The notes under the pieces: model-generated
What the model saw: the letters and a program-made list of their open reading frames with translations, nothing else
The model's database searches: none
What the model was told of the DNA's origin: nothing
DNA from: Carboxylicivirga linearis
GTDB lineage: Bacteria > Bacteroidota > Bacteroidia > Bacteroidales > Marinilabiliaceae
Reading direction: 5' to 3'
Assembly (NCBI RefSeq): GCF_018271995.1
Contig: NZ_JAGUCO010000002.1
Span: 372,001-436,000 of the forward strand
Length of the DNA stretch: 64,000 nucleotides
Shown: piece after piece, positions 1 to 8,926 of the stretch
Position numbering within the stretch: position 1 is the first letter of the stretch
Layout: each line of letters begins with the position of its first letter
Position numbers and translations under genes: made by a program

Positions 1-338
1 CTGATTGCTTCTCCCATTGGAAGGACGAAAATTTTTCCGTCACCAGGTCCCGGTGTTTGGTTAGCTTCGATAATTGTTTCAACACATGTTTCCACTTTAT
101 TGCTTGGTACTACAATTTGTATTACTCTTTGTGGACGCAAACGCGGTTCTTTTCCCAGAAGTTCAAGTGCCTCAGGAGTATCGTTTTTAGCTCCTTCTAT
201 TACTTTAGCATCCCATAAGCCTTTTCCTCTACCAAAAACTTTACCTGTTGCAGTCATTGAAGTGATACCTGCATCTCTTAAAGCTCTTTTGGTTTCGTTC
301 ATCTTATCGATGCGAATTATGGCCATTACACATTTCAT
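1..338 (-). CDS. nifI2: Nitrogenase-associated PII-like regulator NifI2 (3' end cut by window edge)
   Basis: GlnB/PII-family regulator that, with NifI1, binds dinitrogenase and switches nitrogenase off in response to 2-oxoglutarate and ATP (known for methanogens and other anaerobic diazotrophs). Translation from the ATG at 338 begins MKCVMAIIRIDKMNETKRAL, then gives a long T-loop segment with VFGRGKGLWDAKV and the PII signature TPGPGDGKIFVLP near the visible end. About 112 codons are visible of a usual 120-125, so only the C-terminus is missing beyond position 1. It lies 119 bp downstream of nifI1 on the same strand. Family and place in the operon are clear. Confidence 0.93.
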   Translation of the reverse strand, partial: MKCVMAIIRIDKMNETKRALRDAGITSMTATGKVFGRGKGLWDAKVIEGAKNDTPEALELLGKEPRLRPQRVIQIVVPSNKVETCVETIIEANQTPGPGDGKIFVLPMGEAI

Positions 339-457
339 ATGCTTAATTTTTTAATGGTCATATGAAACTTACCGAAATCAGTACTAATCTTTATTTGTTA
401 AAGAGGAATGGTACCCAGCACCTTTTTCGGTTAGTTACATAGATTCAGGTTAATTGA

Positions 458-784
458 TTAAAGTTCCTTACTACCTCTACTGATAGTGTATGATTCGTCA
501 ACTGGCGAAATAAAGATTTTACCATCTCCGAATGCACCTTTAGGTTCAGTGCGGGCTGCTTCCATAATAGTAGTTACTGCAAAGTCTTTATCTTCGTCTT
601 TTACTACCATCAACAACATTTCTTTTGGAAGCTCATCATAAGTAACATCACCAATTTTAATACCTCGCTGCTTACCACGACCTACAACAGGCATTTTTGT
701 AACAGCTATGTAACCAGCTTCGAATAAAGCTTTCAATACTTTACTTGTTTTTTCAGGGCGAACAATCGCTTTTATCATTAACAT
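458..784 (-). CDS. nifI1: Nitrogenase-associated PII-like regulator NifI1
   Basis: PII-family protein of 108 residues, the normal NifI1 length; it partners NifI2 in post-translational control of nitrogenase. Diagnostic stretches are MIKAIVRPEKTSKVLKALFE at the N-terminus, VVGRGKQRGI at the base of the T-loop, YDELPKEMLLMVV, and the C-terminal FGDGKIFISPVDESYTI. The start could be codon 1 or the Met at codon 3. It sits 69 bp after nifH and before nifI2, the order found in cluster II/III nif operons of archaea and anaerobes rather than in proteobacteria. No promoter of its own is obvious, so it is probably co-transcribed with nifH. Confidence 0.96.
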   Translation of the reverse strand: MLMIKAIVRPEKTSKVLKALFEAGYIAVTKMPVVGRGKQRGIKIGDVTYDELPKEMLLMVVKDEDKDFAVTTIMEAARTEPKGAFGDGKIFISPVDESYTISRGSKEL

Positions 785-853
785 AGTCGATTCGTTTTAG
801 TAAGTTATTTGTCTGAGTTTAATTTATTATTTACCAATCGTTTGACTAACAAA

Positions 854-1696
<843 letters not shown>

Positions 1697-1717
1697 TTAT
1701 TATCTGTCCTCCCTTAA

Positions 1718-1733
1718 AACACACAATGTGCCA
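1718..1733 (-). promoter_or_regulatory. Possible sigma-54 -24/-12 promoter of nifH
   Basis: On the minus strand TGGCAC-N5-GTGTT. The -24 half is perfect, but the -12 half carries GT where the consensus has GC, at the correct 10-bp spacing from GG. A start about 12 bp further on would leave a leader near 28 nt before nifH. The NifA-type gene at 6050 makes a sigma-54 promoter expected. The weak -12 element keeps confidence moderate. Confidence 0.5.
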
Positions 1734-1828
1734 ATGACAAATATCATGTTGCATATTTTTTTACCAAACACATCGTAATACTCTTATTATCTGACATTTA
1801 AAATTTTATAAATAATTTTTTATGATTT

Positions 1829-1844
1829 TGGCATAGGTGTTTTT
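1829..1844 (+). promoter_or_regulatory. TGGCATAGGTGTT element (copy 1)
   Basis: TGGCATAGGTGTT at 1829-1841 matches 12 of 13 bases with the element at 2056-2068 in the same orientation. It has the -24 half of a sigma-54 promoter, but the expected -12 region is only T-rich. It could be a second promoter for the porin gene or a decayed copy. Confidence 0.35.
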
Positions 1845-2055
1845 TCCTACATTTATGTAGAAACCTCCTTTATTGGTGACATTTCGCGCAAAAAACCGAT
1901 AAAACACAGTATAACTGACACTTAAAAACGAAAGCCTTAATGTAAGTTCACATTTATGTTACATTTAGTGTCATTTTAGCTTCACCAAATATGGCTTGTT
2001 AAAGAACACTAAAACTTCAAAACTTCCCTTTTAATGCGGCAAAACAATATGTGTA

Positions 2056-2071
2056 TGGCATAGATGTTGTT
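2056..2071 (+). promoter_or_regulatory. Possible sigma-54 promoter of the porin gene
   Basis: TGGCAT-N5-TTGTT, with GG and GT spaced by 10 bp as in sigma-54 promoters, although T replaces the usual C of the -12 GC. Its position predicts a transcript start near 2081 and an 18-nt leader before the ATG at 2099. That fits well and would place the porin under the same NifA/sigma-54 control as nifH. Confidence 0.45.
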
Positions 2072-2098
2072 TTCTGAAGGCAACTCAAAATAATTACA

Positions 2099-3385
2099 AT
2101 GAAACTTAACAACTATATATATATAGGTCTACTATTGATTTTGATGAGCACTATACAAACTAGTGCCAATGCACAAATTGATTCTGTCCAATCAGAAGTT
2201 CAGAAACAGTATCCGGGTTTAGGAAAAGCAGCTTCAGGAATATTCTTTTCTGAAAAACCTTGGTCGGTTAGTGGATTTGGTGAAATAAATGGTGTCGGCT
2301 ATAATTACACACCTCCTAAAGCTGAACTGGGCGATGTAGAATTATATTATACGTCTTTATATAGGTTAGCATCCTTTTTTGGTTATCGCTTTACCGATAA
2401 GTTTATTTTTAATTCAGAAATTCAAGTTGAATATTTAACTGATGGCAGCGAAAGCCATACCGAACTAAATTTTGAACTGTTCTTTGATTACCGTTTTAAT
2501 AAGGCATTTAATCTCCGCACAGGTTTTCAGCCAATATCTATAGGTTATATTAATAGTAACGATGAACCTTTATTATTTTATTCTGTAAACAGGCCCGAAG
2601 TAGAACGTATTATTATACCAACCACCTGGATTGAACTGGGTGTGGGTGCATACGGTCAAATTTCTCCCAAATTAAATTACTTTGTAAATTTTGTAACTGG
2701 GCTTGATGGCAAGGACTTTACAAGTGCAACATGGGTAAGAAGCGGACGCGATGCTTTTGATTTCAGATCATACGGGCTATCACCTCAATTAATCTATACA
2801 CCACGTGCTGATCTTGATTTAAGTGTCTCTGGATATTTTGGAATAAATAAGCCGAACTCCTATAATATAGATGATAACAGTTTTGAGACTAACTCCAGAC
2901 TTTCCATTTATTCGGGATATGTAAGATATACACCTAAAAACTTTCGTTTCTTGATGGTAGGTACCTATGGACGATTAACAGATACAGAAGGTATTTATCA
3001 ACTAACAAAAGATGTTGACGGAAAGGGCCAGGTATTAGGAGAACAAGTGTATGGCGGATATTTTGAAGCTGGGGTTGATATACTTCATTGGCTGTGGCCT
3101 CAACGTAAAGACTGCCATAATAAATTGTATAGCACCAAAGAAATGAAATTACCCTTATTTATTAGGGCTGAACATTTAAATACACACGGTAAGGTTTCTG
3201 AGGTACTTTCGAAATACGATCGCGTTCAAAGCTACTTAAACATATTGGCTCTTGGAATAAATTTTAATATGTCCGAACACCTCGTATTAAAAATGAATTA
3301 CCAGTTAAGAAAAGATTTAACTCCTCAAGAATTTTCAATTGAATCAGGAAATATCTTCGAGTTTGGTTTAGGTTTTGAATTTTAG
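2099..3385 (+). CDS. Porin-like outer-membrane beta-barrel protein, divergent from nifH
   Basis: 428 residues with a signal peptide of about 25 residues (hydrophobic core GLLLILMSTI, cleavage after SANA). The rest alternates amphipathic strands with turn-rich loops and ends in FEFGLGFEF, an aromatic C-terminal strand typical of outer-membrane barrels. It resembles phosphate-selective-porin-like proteins of Bacteroidota, but the substrate cannot be read from the sequence. Its position, head to head with nifH and behind possible sigma-54 elements, suggests it is made during nitrogen fixation, perhaps for nutrient or metal entry (inference). A strong hairpin follows at 3411. Confidence 0.75.
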   Translation: MKLNNYIYIGLLLILMSTIQTSANAQIDSVQSEVQKQYPGLGKAASGIFFSEKPWSVSGFGEINGVGYNYTPPKAELGDVELYYTSLYRLASFFGYRFTDKFIFNSEIQVEYLTDGSESHTELNFELFFDYRFNKAFNLRTGFQPISIGYINSNDEPLLFYSVNRPEVERIIIPTTWIELGVGAYGQISPKLNYFVNFVTGLDGKDFTSATWVRSGRDAFDFRSYGLSPQLIYTPRADLDLSVSGYFGINKPNSYNIDDNSFETNSRLSIYSGYVRYTPKNFRFLMVGTYGRLTDTEGIYQLTKDVDGKGQVLGEQVYGGYFEAGVDILHWLWPQRKDCHNKLYSTKEMKLPLFIRAEHLNTHGKVSEVLSKYDRVQSYLNILALGINFNMSEHLVLKMNYQLRKDLTPQEFSIESGNIFEFGLGFEF

Positions 3386-3410
3386 CAATGAAATTCCCTA
3401 TTATATTTCA

Positions 3411-3446
3411 TCCCTCAATACATTCTATGTATTGGGGGATTTATTT
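3411..3446 (+). terminator. Rho-independent terminator after the porin gene
   Basis: Stem CCCTCAATACA / TGTATTGGGGG with a short loop, then ATTTATTTTT. It reaches into the last codons of the convergent GNAT gene (stop at 3441). Confidence 0.7.
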
Positions 3447-3836
3447 TTCCATCATATATTCCGGTTTCTCAAGAGCTGTAAATCCATATTGTTTATATAA
3501 TCCATGAGCATCAGCTGTGGATAAACGCCAACGCTTAATTATTGCCAAATCTACATCTTCCATTATTGAAGTCATTAACTTCTTTCCTGCTCCTTTACCT
3601 TGATAATCGGGTAATACAAAAACATCTAATAACCATGCAAAAACTGCATAATCGGTTATCACTCGTGCAAATCCAATTTGTTGGTCATTGCTATAAATAC
3701 CGTAACAGATTGAATTTTGAATTGATTTCTCTATTACTTCTCTGGTCCGCCCTTGTGCCCAATACGATTCTTTTGACAAATATTTACATATAACATCCAG
3801 GTCTAATAAACCTTTATCTTTTGAAATAGTGTACAT
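3441..3836 (-). CDS. GNAT-family N-acetyltransferase
   Basis: 131-residue single-domain acetyltransferase using acetyl-CoA; substrate unknown. Motif A, the pyrophosphate-binding loop, is visible as VLPDYQGKGAGKKLM near residues 74-88, preceded by the beta-4 strand AWLLDVFV. The C-terminal strand-helix GLYKQYGF is the usual GNAT motif B. The short length is normal for the YjaB/ElaA-like subgroup. It is convergent with the porin gene and shares its terminator region. No functional link to nitrogen fixation is visible. Confidence 0.88.
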   Translation of the reverse strand: MYTISKDKGLLDLDVICKYLSKESYWAQGRTREVIEKSIQNSICYGIYSNDQQIGFARVITDYAVFAWLLDVFVLPDYQGKGAGKKLMTSIMEDVDLAIIKRWRLSTADAHGLYKQYGFTALEKPEYMMEK

Positions 3837-3911
3837 TTTTTCGAGATATGAGTAGGCTCACCAAGATAATAAATTACTACAATTAATAATGACTTGAATA
3901 GCAGAGCAAAG

Positions 3912-4283
3912 TCATTCAATTATCCATTCAACGGCAGCATCGATCGTTGAGAACGGTTTAATTTTAAGAGCACCTTCTTTCTCCTCTCCTAAGGTGGGAT
4001 AAACAACAATTTTTGGCTTATTACATATTACCGCCAATTTAATTTTATAAAAACATTCGTTTTGCTTTAAATAACCCATCAGCATTTTAAATGAGTCCAT
4101 ATTCATGTTTAAATCGCAATCTAACAAATTATTAATAACCCCTTTTAGTTTATCAGTTAATAAATCATTTTCTTTCAGATTTTCCCAACTATTAATAATC
4201 TCATTAACATCCACCGAATTCTTAAAATCCCTAATAAGAATAGCATCTGGAAAGTCAGAATGTTTTTTGTATAAAATACTCAT
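3912..4283 (-). CDS. Small STAS/SpoIIAA-like hypothetical protein
   Basis: 123 residues, no signal peptide or membrane segment. The pattern of alternating strands and helices (ILIRDFKNSVDVNEIINSWE, KIKLAVICNKPKIVVYPTLG, C-terminal STIDAAVEWIIE) resembles the small SpoIIAA/STAS-like proteins of Bacteroidota. That is a fold guess, not a recognised family hit. Function is unknown. It stands alone between the GNAT gene and a long gene-free stretch. The ATG at 4283 is the only good start. Confidence 0.6.
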   Translation of the reverse strand: MSILYKKHSDFPDAILIRDFKNSVDVNEIINSWENLKENDLLTDKLKGVINNLLDCDLNMNMDSFKMLMGYLKQNECFYKIKLAVICNKPKIVVYPTLGEEKEGALKIKPFSTIDAAVEWIIE

Positions 4284-4567
4284 ATCATTAGGTTTTGGTT
4301 AAAATCAAAAATGATAATGCGTATTTAATATAACACTTTTCCTTTAAAAGATCAACAATCAACCTGTTGAAAATTCATGAATGCTATTATTTTAATTTAA
4401 CTTAAATAAAAACTAACTATTATTCAGGTAGTATCTTTCAATCTCAGTATTCAAAAATGGAATAGAACAAAATACAACAGTTAAGAAATCTAATTTGATT
4501 AATATTTAAATCATATAAATAATACATTAACTTGATTTAACTCTTTAAAATAATATTCAACATTCTA

Positions 4568-4583
4568 TGGCATGCGTATTGTA
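4568..4583 (+). promoter_or_regulatory. Orphan sigma-54-like element
   Basis: TGGCAT-N5-TTGTA, with the same GG-N10-GT layout as the porin promoter candidate. No coding gene follows on this strand before the hairpin at 4631-4660, so a transcript would be only about 70-80 nt long. A housekeeping -7 box TAGATTTG also occurs at 4608-4615. Confidence 0.35.
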
Positions 4584-4630
4584 ATATTACTATCAGATTT
4601 TTTTTCATAGATTTGGGTTAGGTTAATAAA

Positions 4631-4665
4631 AAAGGATGATAACGTTGGTTATCATCCTTTTTTTT
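4631..4665. terminator. Bidirectional terminator, hemH side
   Basis: Perfect 13-bp stem AAAGGATGATAAC / GTTATCATCCTTT with a 4-nt loop, a T run on the plus strand and a T run on the minus strand. It ends hemH on the minus strand and could end any plus-strand transcript from 4583 onward. Confidence 0.85.
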
Positions 4666-4693
4666 AAAGATTAAATTATTTCAAACGAATACA

Positions 4694-5728
4694 TTACATC
4701 TTTGAAACTAACATTTTATAAACAGCCTCAGCCCACTTATCATCCGCATTTAAACTTTCGGTAAAATTAAACTCTCCCCCACCATTTTCAATAAACAACT
4801 CTTTATATTGCTCACCAATTTCTAGCGTAGTCTCTAAACAATCTGCCACAAACGATGGAGAAACCACTAACAAATTTTTGATGCCTTTTTTTGCTAATTC
4901 TTCAATAGTCACATCTGTATACGGTTTTATCCAAGGCGATTTGCCTAACCTGCTCTGAAAAGAGGTGGTATATTTTTCCTCACTGAGGCCTGTTTCTGCA
5001 GCAATTAATTTGGTTGTATTAAAACAGGCAGAACGATAACAGAAACGTTGAACCTTATTTTCCTTTTCACATTGACAGTTTGGCCAGGTACATAATTTAT
5101 TGTTTTGCTTTTGAATGTTTTCTAAATGCCGCTCCGGTATACCATGATAACTAAATAACACATGATTGGGTTTCTTTTCCTGCATATCAGCCTCTACTTT
5201 TTGAGCAAAAGCCTTAATATATTCAGGTTCATCATGATAATCATTAATAAATTCAATGGAAGGAATCACTTCCCATTTTGAAATGATTTCCATTACTTTT
5301 TGCGCTACCGATCCAACAGTAGCAGAAGCATATTGTGGGAAAAGTGGTAAAACAACAATACGTTCAACAGCCTTTTCTTTTAACTTATTAAGTCCTGATT
5401 CAACAGATGGACTTTGATATCTCATAGCCAGTTCAACTACTGTTTCATCGCCATCATTATTAAAAAGTCCTTGAAGTTTATTTACCAGTTGCTGGCCATA
5501 AACCATTAGAGGGGAACCATTTTCTAGCCATAACTTATTGTACTCAACAGAAACCTTTCTTGAACGAAAGGGAGCAATAATCCCACGCACTAATAGAAAA
5601 CGCTTCCAAAAAGGAATATCTATAACGCGACCGTCCATTAAAAATTCTGCCAGATACTTTTTTACATCTTTACGCTTATAACTGTCTGGCGTACCTAAAT
5701 TAACTATTAATATGCCTGTTGTACTCAT
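4694..5728 (-). CDS. hemH: Ferrochelatase HemH
   Basis: Inserts ferrous iron into protoporphyrin IX, the last step of protoheme synthesis; 344 residues, full length. Visible are the N-terminal GILIVNLGTPDS, the catalytic His195 in LFSYHGIPERH, and the metal-site Glu in DCLETTLEIGEQY (around 299-303). A cysteine-rich insert at residues 213-235 has Cys213, 218, 220, 230 and 235, like the internal cluster-binding loop seen in several bacterial ferrochelatases. Heme supply fits the multiheme cytochrome at 14 kb. It lies divergent from nifA, with its own terminator at 4631. Confidence 0.97.
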   Translation of the reverse strand: MSTTGILIVNLGTPDSYKRKDVKKYLAEFLMDGRVIDIPFWKRFLLVRGIIAPFRSRKVSVEYNKLWLENGSPLMVYGQQLVNKLQGLFNNDGDETVVELAMRYQSPSVESGLNKLKEKAVERIVVLPLFPQYASATVGSVAQKVMEIISKWEVIPSIEFINDYHDEPEYIKAFAQKVEADMQEKKPNHVLFSYHGIPERHLENIQKQNNKLCTWPNCQCEKENKVQRFCYRSACFNTTKLIAAETGLSEEKYTTSFQSRLGKSPWIKPYTDVTIEELAKKGIKNLLVVSPSFVADCLETTLEIGEQYKELFIENGGGEFNFTESLNADDKWAEAVYKMLVSKM

Positions 5729-6049
5729 TAAATTGCTTTTCAGATCTACCTTTAAACACTATCCAACTGTCTTTGTTCATAAATATCGCAAAAGAAATAA
5801 ACAATAAATCAATTTTTCTAAGTGTTAAAATCCTTATACCTTACAAAGAAACTTTTAATTTTATCAGAACCAAATAGAGATGCATAACATGTAAAGACCT
5901 AATATTTTACCAAATACTTACGATTACCCCTAAAAAACAAGACCTCGAATTTATATTTAGTATAAATTAAGCCAATAAACTTACATTTCGTAAGGGTGTG
6001 TTAAATATTTTGTATTTTTGAAGTGAGAATACAACCACAATAAAAGCCT
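5729..6049. other. Divergent hemH / nifA intergenic region
   Basis: 321 bp, AT-rich. The only element I can name is a -7 box TATTTTTG at 6013-6020 for nifA. No riboswitch or palindrome stands out. Confidence 0.6.
6013..6020 (+). promoter_or_regulatory. -7 box of nifA
   Basis: TATTTTTG matches the Bacteroidota -7 consensus TAnnTTTG. The start would lie near 6027, giving a leader of about 23 nt. A clear -33 TTTG at normal spacing is not visible. Confidence 0.5.
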
Positions 6050-7606
6050 ATGAAGATAAATTGTAGAAAAGTTGGAGATGAATGTTACGGATTTAGAGAA
6101 CTAACTTTACTTTTTGACATAAGTCGGCGCCTTCTTGAAAGTAAAGAGTTAAATAAAGACCTAAATCCTATATTGGCCTCACTGGTGAAACACTTAGAGG
6201 CAGAACGAAGCTTTGTTACAATATTTAATCGACAGAATAAACAAATACTCATTAAATCGGCATACGGCCTTAGTGAATCACAACAGGCTCGTGGAAAATA
6301 CAATTTAGGAGAAGGAATAATCGGAAAAGTTATTGAATTAGCTAAGCCGGTTGTAATACCCGAGATTTCTAAATCGAAACTATTCATTAATAAAACCAAA
6401 GCCGAATTAACAAAAGACGGACAGGAATTAACCTATATATGTGTACCTCTATTGTTAGACAATGTAGTTTCCGGAGCTCTTAGTGTAATTAGAATATATA
6501 ATCCAAAAATTGAAAGCAGTGAAGATATTCAGCTGCTAAGTATTGTTGGATCAATGATTGCCAAAACAGCACGCTACAAACAAGAGAAACTGGAAGAATT
6601 GGAGCGTTTGCGTGAAGAAAACAGAAATCTTCAGAGCCAGATTAACGAAACTAAAAATCATAATATTATAGGTAACTCGGGCAAAATGAAAGATTTATTT
6701 GCCCTGGTAAATCGCGTGGCAGAAACGAACAGTACCGTTTTATTAAGGGGTGAAAGTGGTATTGGTAAAGAGTTATTTGCTGAAGCTATTCACAATAACA
6801 GTAATCGTAAAAATAAAAGCCTGATAAAAGTAAACTGTTCTGCACTTCCTGAATCATTGATAGAAAGTGAACTATTCGGTCATGAAAAAGGAGCATTTAC
6901 GGGTGCTGATCAACAACGAAAAGGAAGGTTTGAATTAGCTCATGGAGGTACCATATTTTTGGATGAAATTGGTGATTTACCTCTACCCACTCAGGTTAAA
7001 CTTTTACGAGTAATTCAAGAGCGGGAATTTGAACGAATAGGAGGTTCAGAAACAATAAAGACAGATGTTCGCATAATAGCTGCTACCAACCGAAACCTTG
7101 AAGAACAGATAGAAAAGGGTGAGTACCGTGAGGATTTATATTACAGAATCAACGTATTCCCTATTTTCATTCCACCGTTGCGAGAAAGAAGAGATGACAT
7201 CCCAACATTGGTTGATCATTTCATCGATAAATTCAATAAAAAGAATAACCGAAAGATAAAACGGATTACCACATCAGCCATTAACATGCTGATGGTGCAC
7301 AGATGGCCTGGTAACGTTCGTGAACTCGAAAACGTTATTGAAAGAGCCTGTATTATGTGTAAAGATGATGTTGTGCATAGCTACGACCTCCCTCCTACAC
7401 TCCAAACTGCTGATTCGACCAATACAGGTTTAGAAGGTGGAATGGTTCCAATAATTGAGCAAGTTGAAACACAATTAATTCGTGATGCTCTAACTACCAC
7501 CAAAGGTAATATCACCAAAGCTGCAGAAGTATTAAAAATTACCGAACGAATGTTAGGAACACGAATTAAAAAATACGAAATTGACGCTTGGAGGTTTAAA
7601 GTATAA
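6050..7606 (+). CDS. nifA: NifA-type sigma-54-dependent transcriptional activator
   Basis: 518 residues with NifA architecture. An N-terminal GAF domain lies at about 20-170 and a short coiled linker at 175-200. The AAA+ domain has Walker A GESGIGKE (234-241), the sigma-54 contact loop GAFTGA (281-286), Walker B TIFLDEIGDL (301-310) and the R-finger region YREDLYYRINVFP. A Fis-type HTH closes the protein (GNITKAAEVLKITERMLGTR). It is expected to activate nif promoters. Assignment as NifA rather than another GAF-AAA-Fis activator rests on the domain layout and nifH lying 4.4 kb away. No CxxC-type oxygen-sensing linker is present. Confidence 0.85.
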   Translation: MKINCRKVGDECYGFRELTLLFDISRRLLESKELNKDLNPILASLVKHLEAERSFVTIFNRQNKQILIKSAYGLSESQQARGKYNLGEGIIGKVIELAKPVVIPEISKSKLFINKTKAELTKDGQELTYICVPLLLDNVVSGALSVIRIYNPKIESSEDIQLLSIVGSMIAKTARYKQEKLEELERLREENRNLQSQINETKNHNIIGNSGKMKDLFALVNRVAETNSTVLLRGESGIGKELFAEAIHNNSNRKNKSLIKVNCSALPESLIESELFGHEKGAFTGADQQRKGRFELAHGGTIFLDEIGDLPLPTQVKLLRVIQEREFERIGGSETIKTDVRIIAATNRNLEEQIEKGEYREDLYYRINVFPIFIPPLRERRDDIPTLVDHFIDKFNKKNNRKIKRITTSAINMLMVHRWPGNVRELENVIERACIMCKDDVVHSYDLPPTLQTADSTNTGLEGGMVPIIEQVETQLIRDALTTTKGNITKAAEVLKITERMLGTRIKKYEIDAWRFKV

Positions 7607-7619
7607 AGCAGATCATACA

Positions 7620-8099
7620 ATGTGGAACAATTCATTAAAATACGAACTAATTGATTTAAATAATAAAGAGCATACCAATGCTCTTTTTCTTTTAATGGAT
7701 AATTATATGAGAGATCCGATGGGATCTGAAAAACCATTATCAGAGGATTTATTCGATAAAATGAAAGAAGGCTTGAAAAAGCAAAATAACTACGTTGGAG
7801 TACTTTTAAAACACCACTCGCAATATGTTGGGTTAGCTAATTGCTTTTATGCATTTTCAACGTTTAAAGCAGCCCGCTTATTAAATATCCACGATTTTAT
7901 TGTTTTAAAAAGTCAAAGAGGTTATGGATTGGGACATCAATTAATGAAAGCAGTTAAAGAAGTAGCTTCTAAAAACAGTTGTTGTAAAATAACCCTGGAA
8001 GTCAGAACCGATAATCCGGTTGCCCAGAATCTGTATTTAAGTGAAGGATTTGACAAAACCGATCCTGAATATTTATTCTGGCAAAATAACATTCTATAA
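7620..8099 (+). CDS. GNAT-family N-acetyltransferase downstream of nifA
   Basis: 159 residues if started at the ATG at 7620, 13 bp after the nifA stop. A longer reading from 7581 would overlap nifA and is unlikely. The GNAT core is visible: strand HDFIVLKSQ followed by the acetyl-CoA loop RGYGLGHQLMKAV, then KITLEVRTDNPVAQNLYLSEGF. Substrate unknown. It is probably co-transcribed with nifA and shares the terminator at 8106, but whether its role is tied to nitrogen fixation cannot be told. Confidence 0.88.
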   Translation: MWNNSLKYELIDLNNKEHTNALFLLMDNYMRDPMGSEKPLSEDLFDKMKEGLKKQNNYVGVLLKHHSQYVGLANCFYAFSTFKAARLLNIHDFIVLKSQRGYGLGHQLMKAVKEVASKNSCCKITLEVRTDNPVAQNLYLSEGFDKTDPEYLFWQNNIL

Positions 8100-8105
8100 A
8101 ATAAA

Positions 8106-8130
8106 AAAGGGCCACACGGCCCTTTCTAAT
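8106..8130. terminator. Terminator between GNAT gene and FKBP gene
   Basis: AAAGGGCC / GGCCCTTT stem with loop ACAC at 8114-8117. It sits between two convergent genes and can serve both. Confidence 0.8.
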
Positions 8131-8147
8131 ATTTTGATCAGATAAGA

Positions 8148-8810
8148 TTACTTAACAATCTCAATCAATTCTACTTCAAAAATTAATGCTGCAAAAGGAG
8201 GAATTACACCACCTGCACCTCTTGATCCATAACCTAGCTCATAAGGAACATACAAAACAGCTTTACCACCTTCTTTCATCAATTGTAATCCTTCAGTCCA
8301 ACCAGGTATTACACCATTCAATGGAAATTCAATAGGCTCACCTCTGTCAAGTGAACTATCAAACTTAGTACCATCAATTAAAGTTCCTGTATAATGCACT
8401 TTAACAGTACTTGTGGCTTCCGGAGTATTACCAGTACCTTCTTCTATAATTTTATATTGCAATCCACTTTCGGTTGTTTTCACCCCTTCTTTCTGTGCAT
8501 TTGCTGCTAAAAAGTCTTCACCTTCTTTTCTTTTCTCATAGGTAACAGCATCGTTAGCCTCTTGCATAGTTAACTGACCACTTTTAGTTAGCTGCTCTCT
8601 TACTCCTGCTGCAACCAATTCTGGATCTAGTCCTTCCATATTTGAAAGTTGATTGGCAATTAAAATACCATAACCATAACTTAAGCTATCACTTTGTGTA
8701 GTTAATTTTGCTGGTTGATTAGAACCATTCTGTTGACAAGCAATTGCTCCTAAAGCTACAACTACCGCAACCATCAATTTTGAAATCGATTTCTTATTCA
8801 TTTGTTTCAT
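8148..8810 (-). CDS. FKBP-type peptidyl-prolyl cis-trans isomerase, lipoprotein
   Basis: 220 residues from the ATG at 8810; a TTG at 8825 overlaps the promoter -7 box and is discarded. A lipobox at ALGAIACQQN predicts a lipid-anchored envelope protein. The Mip/FkpA-like N-terminal dimerisation region spans about 40-105 (SYGYGILIANQLSNMEGLDP). The FKBP catalytic domain follows from about 115 (TVKVHYTGTLIDGTKFDSS, PLNGVIPGWTEGLQLMKEGG, IPPFAALIFEVELIEI). It helps proteins fold in the periplasm. Confidence 0.95.
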   Translation of the reverse strand: MKQMNKKSISKLMVAVVVALGAIACQQNGSNQPAKLTTQSDSLSYGYGILIANQLSNMEGLDPELVAAGVREQLTKSGQLTMQEANDAVTYEKRKEGEDFLAANAQKEGVKTTESGLQYKIIEEGTGNTPEATSTVKVHYTGTLIDGTKFDSSLDRGEPIEFPLNGVIPGWTEGLQLMKEGGKAVLYVPYELGYGSRGAGGVIPPFAALIFEVELIEIVK

Positions 8811-8822
8811 TTTTATTTCGCC

Positions 8823-8830
8823 CAAAGATA
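8823..8830 (-). promoter_or_regulatory. -7 box of the FKBP gene
   Basis: TATCTTTG on the minus strand fits TAnnTTTG and implies a leader of only a few nucleotides before the ATG at 8810. It therefore decides that start over the upstream TTG. Confidence 0.55.
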
Positions 8831-8926
8831 TATAAATAGTGATAGGAAACTAAAGATTATGATGATATGATAAAAAAACAGGCATTGAAAACTCAACACC
8901 TGTTCTTGATTATTATATTCCTTTAT

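Larger units (their letters stand above)
4284..4693. other. Gene-free stretch with an orphan -24-like element
   Basis: 410 bp of very AT-rich sequence. No ORF worth reporting. The only structure I see is the TGGCAT element at 4568 and the hairpin at 4631. Confidence 0.7.

Noticed and set aside
100-354. Plus-strand open frame over the nifI2 region
   Set aside because: It is antisense to a clear PII-family coding sequence and has no family features.
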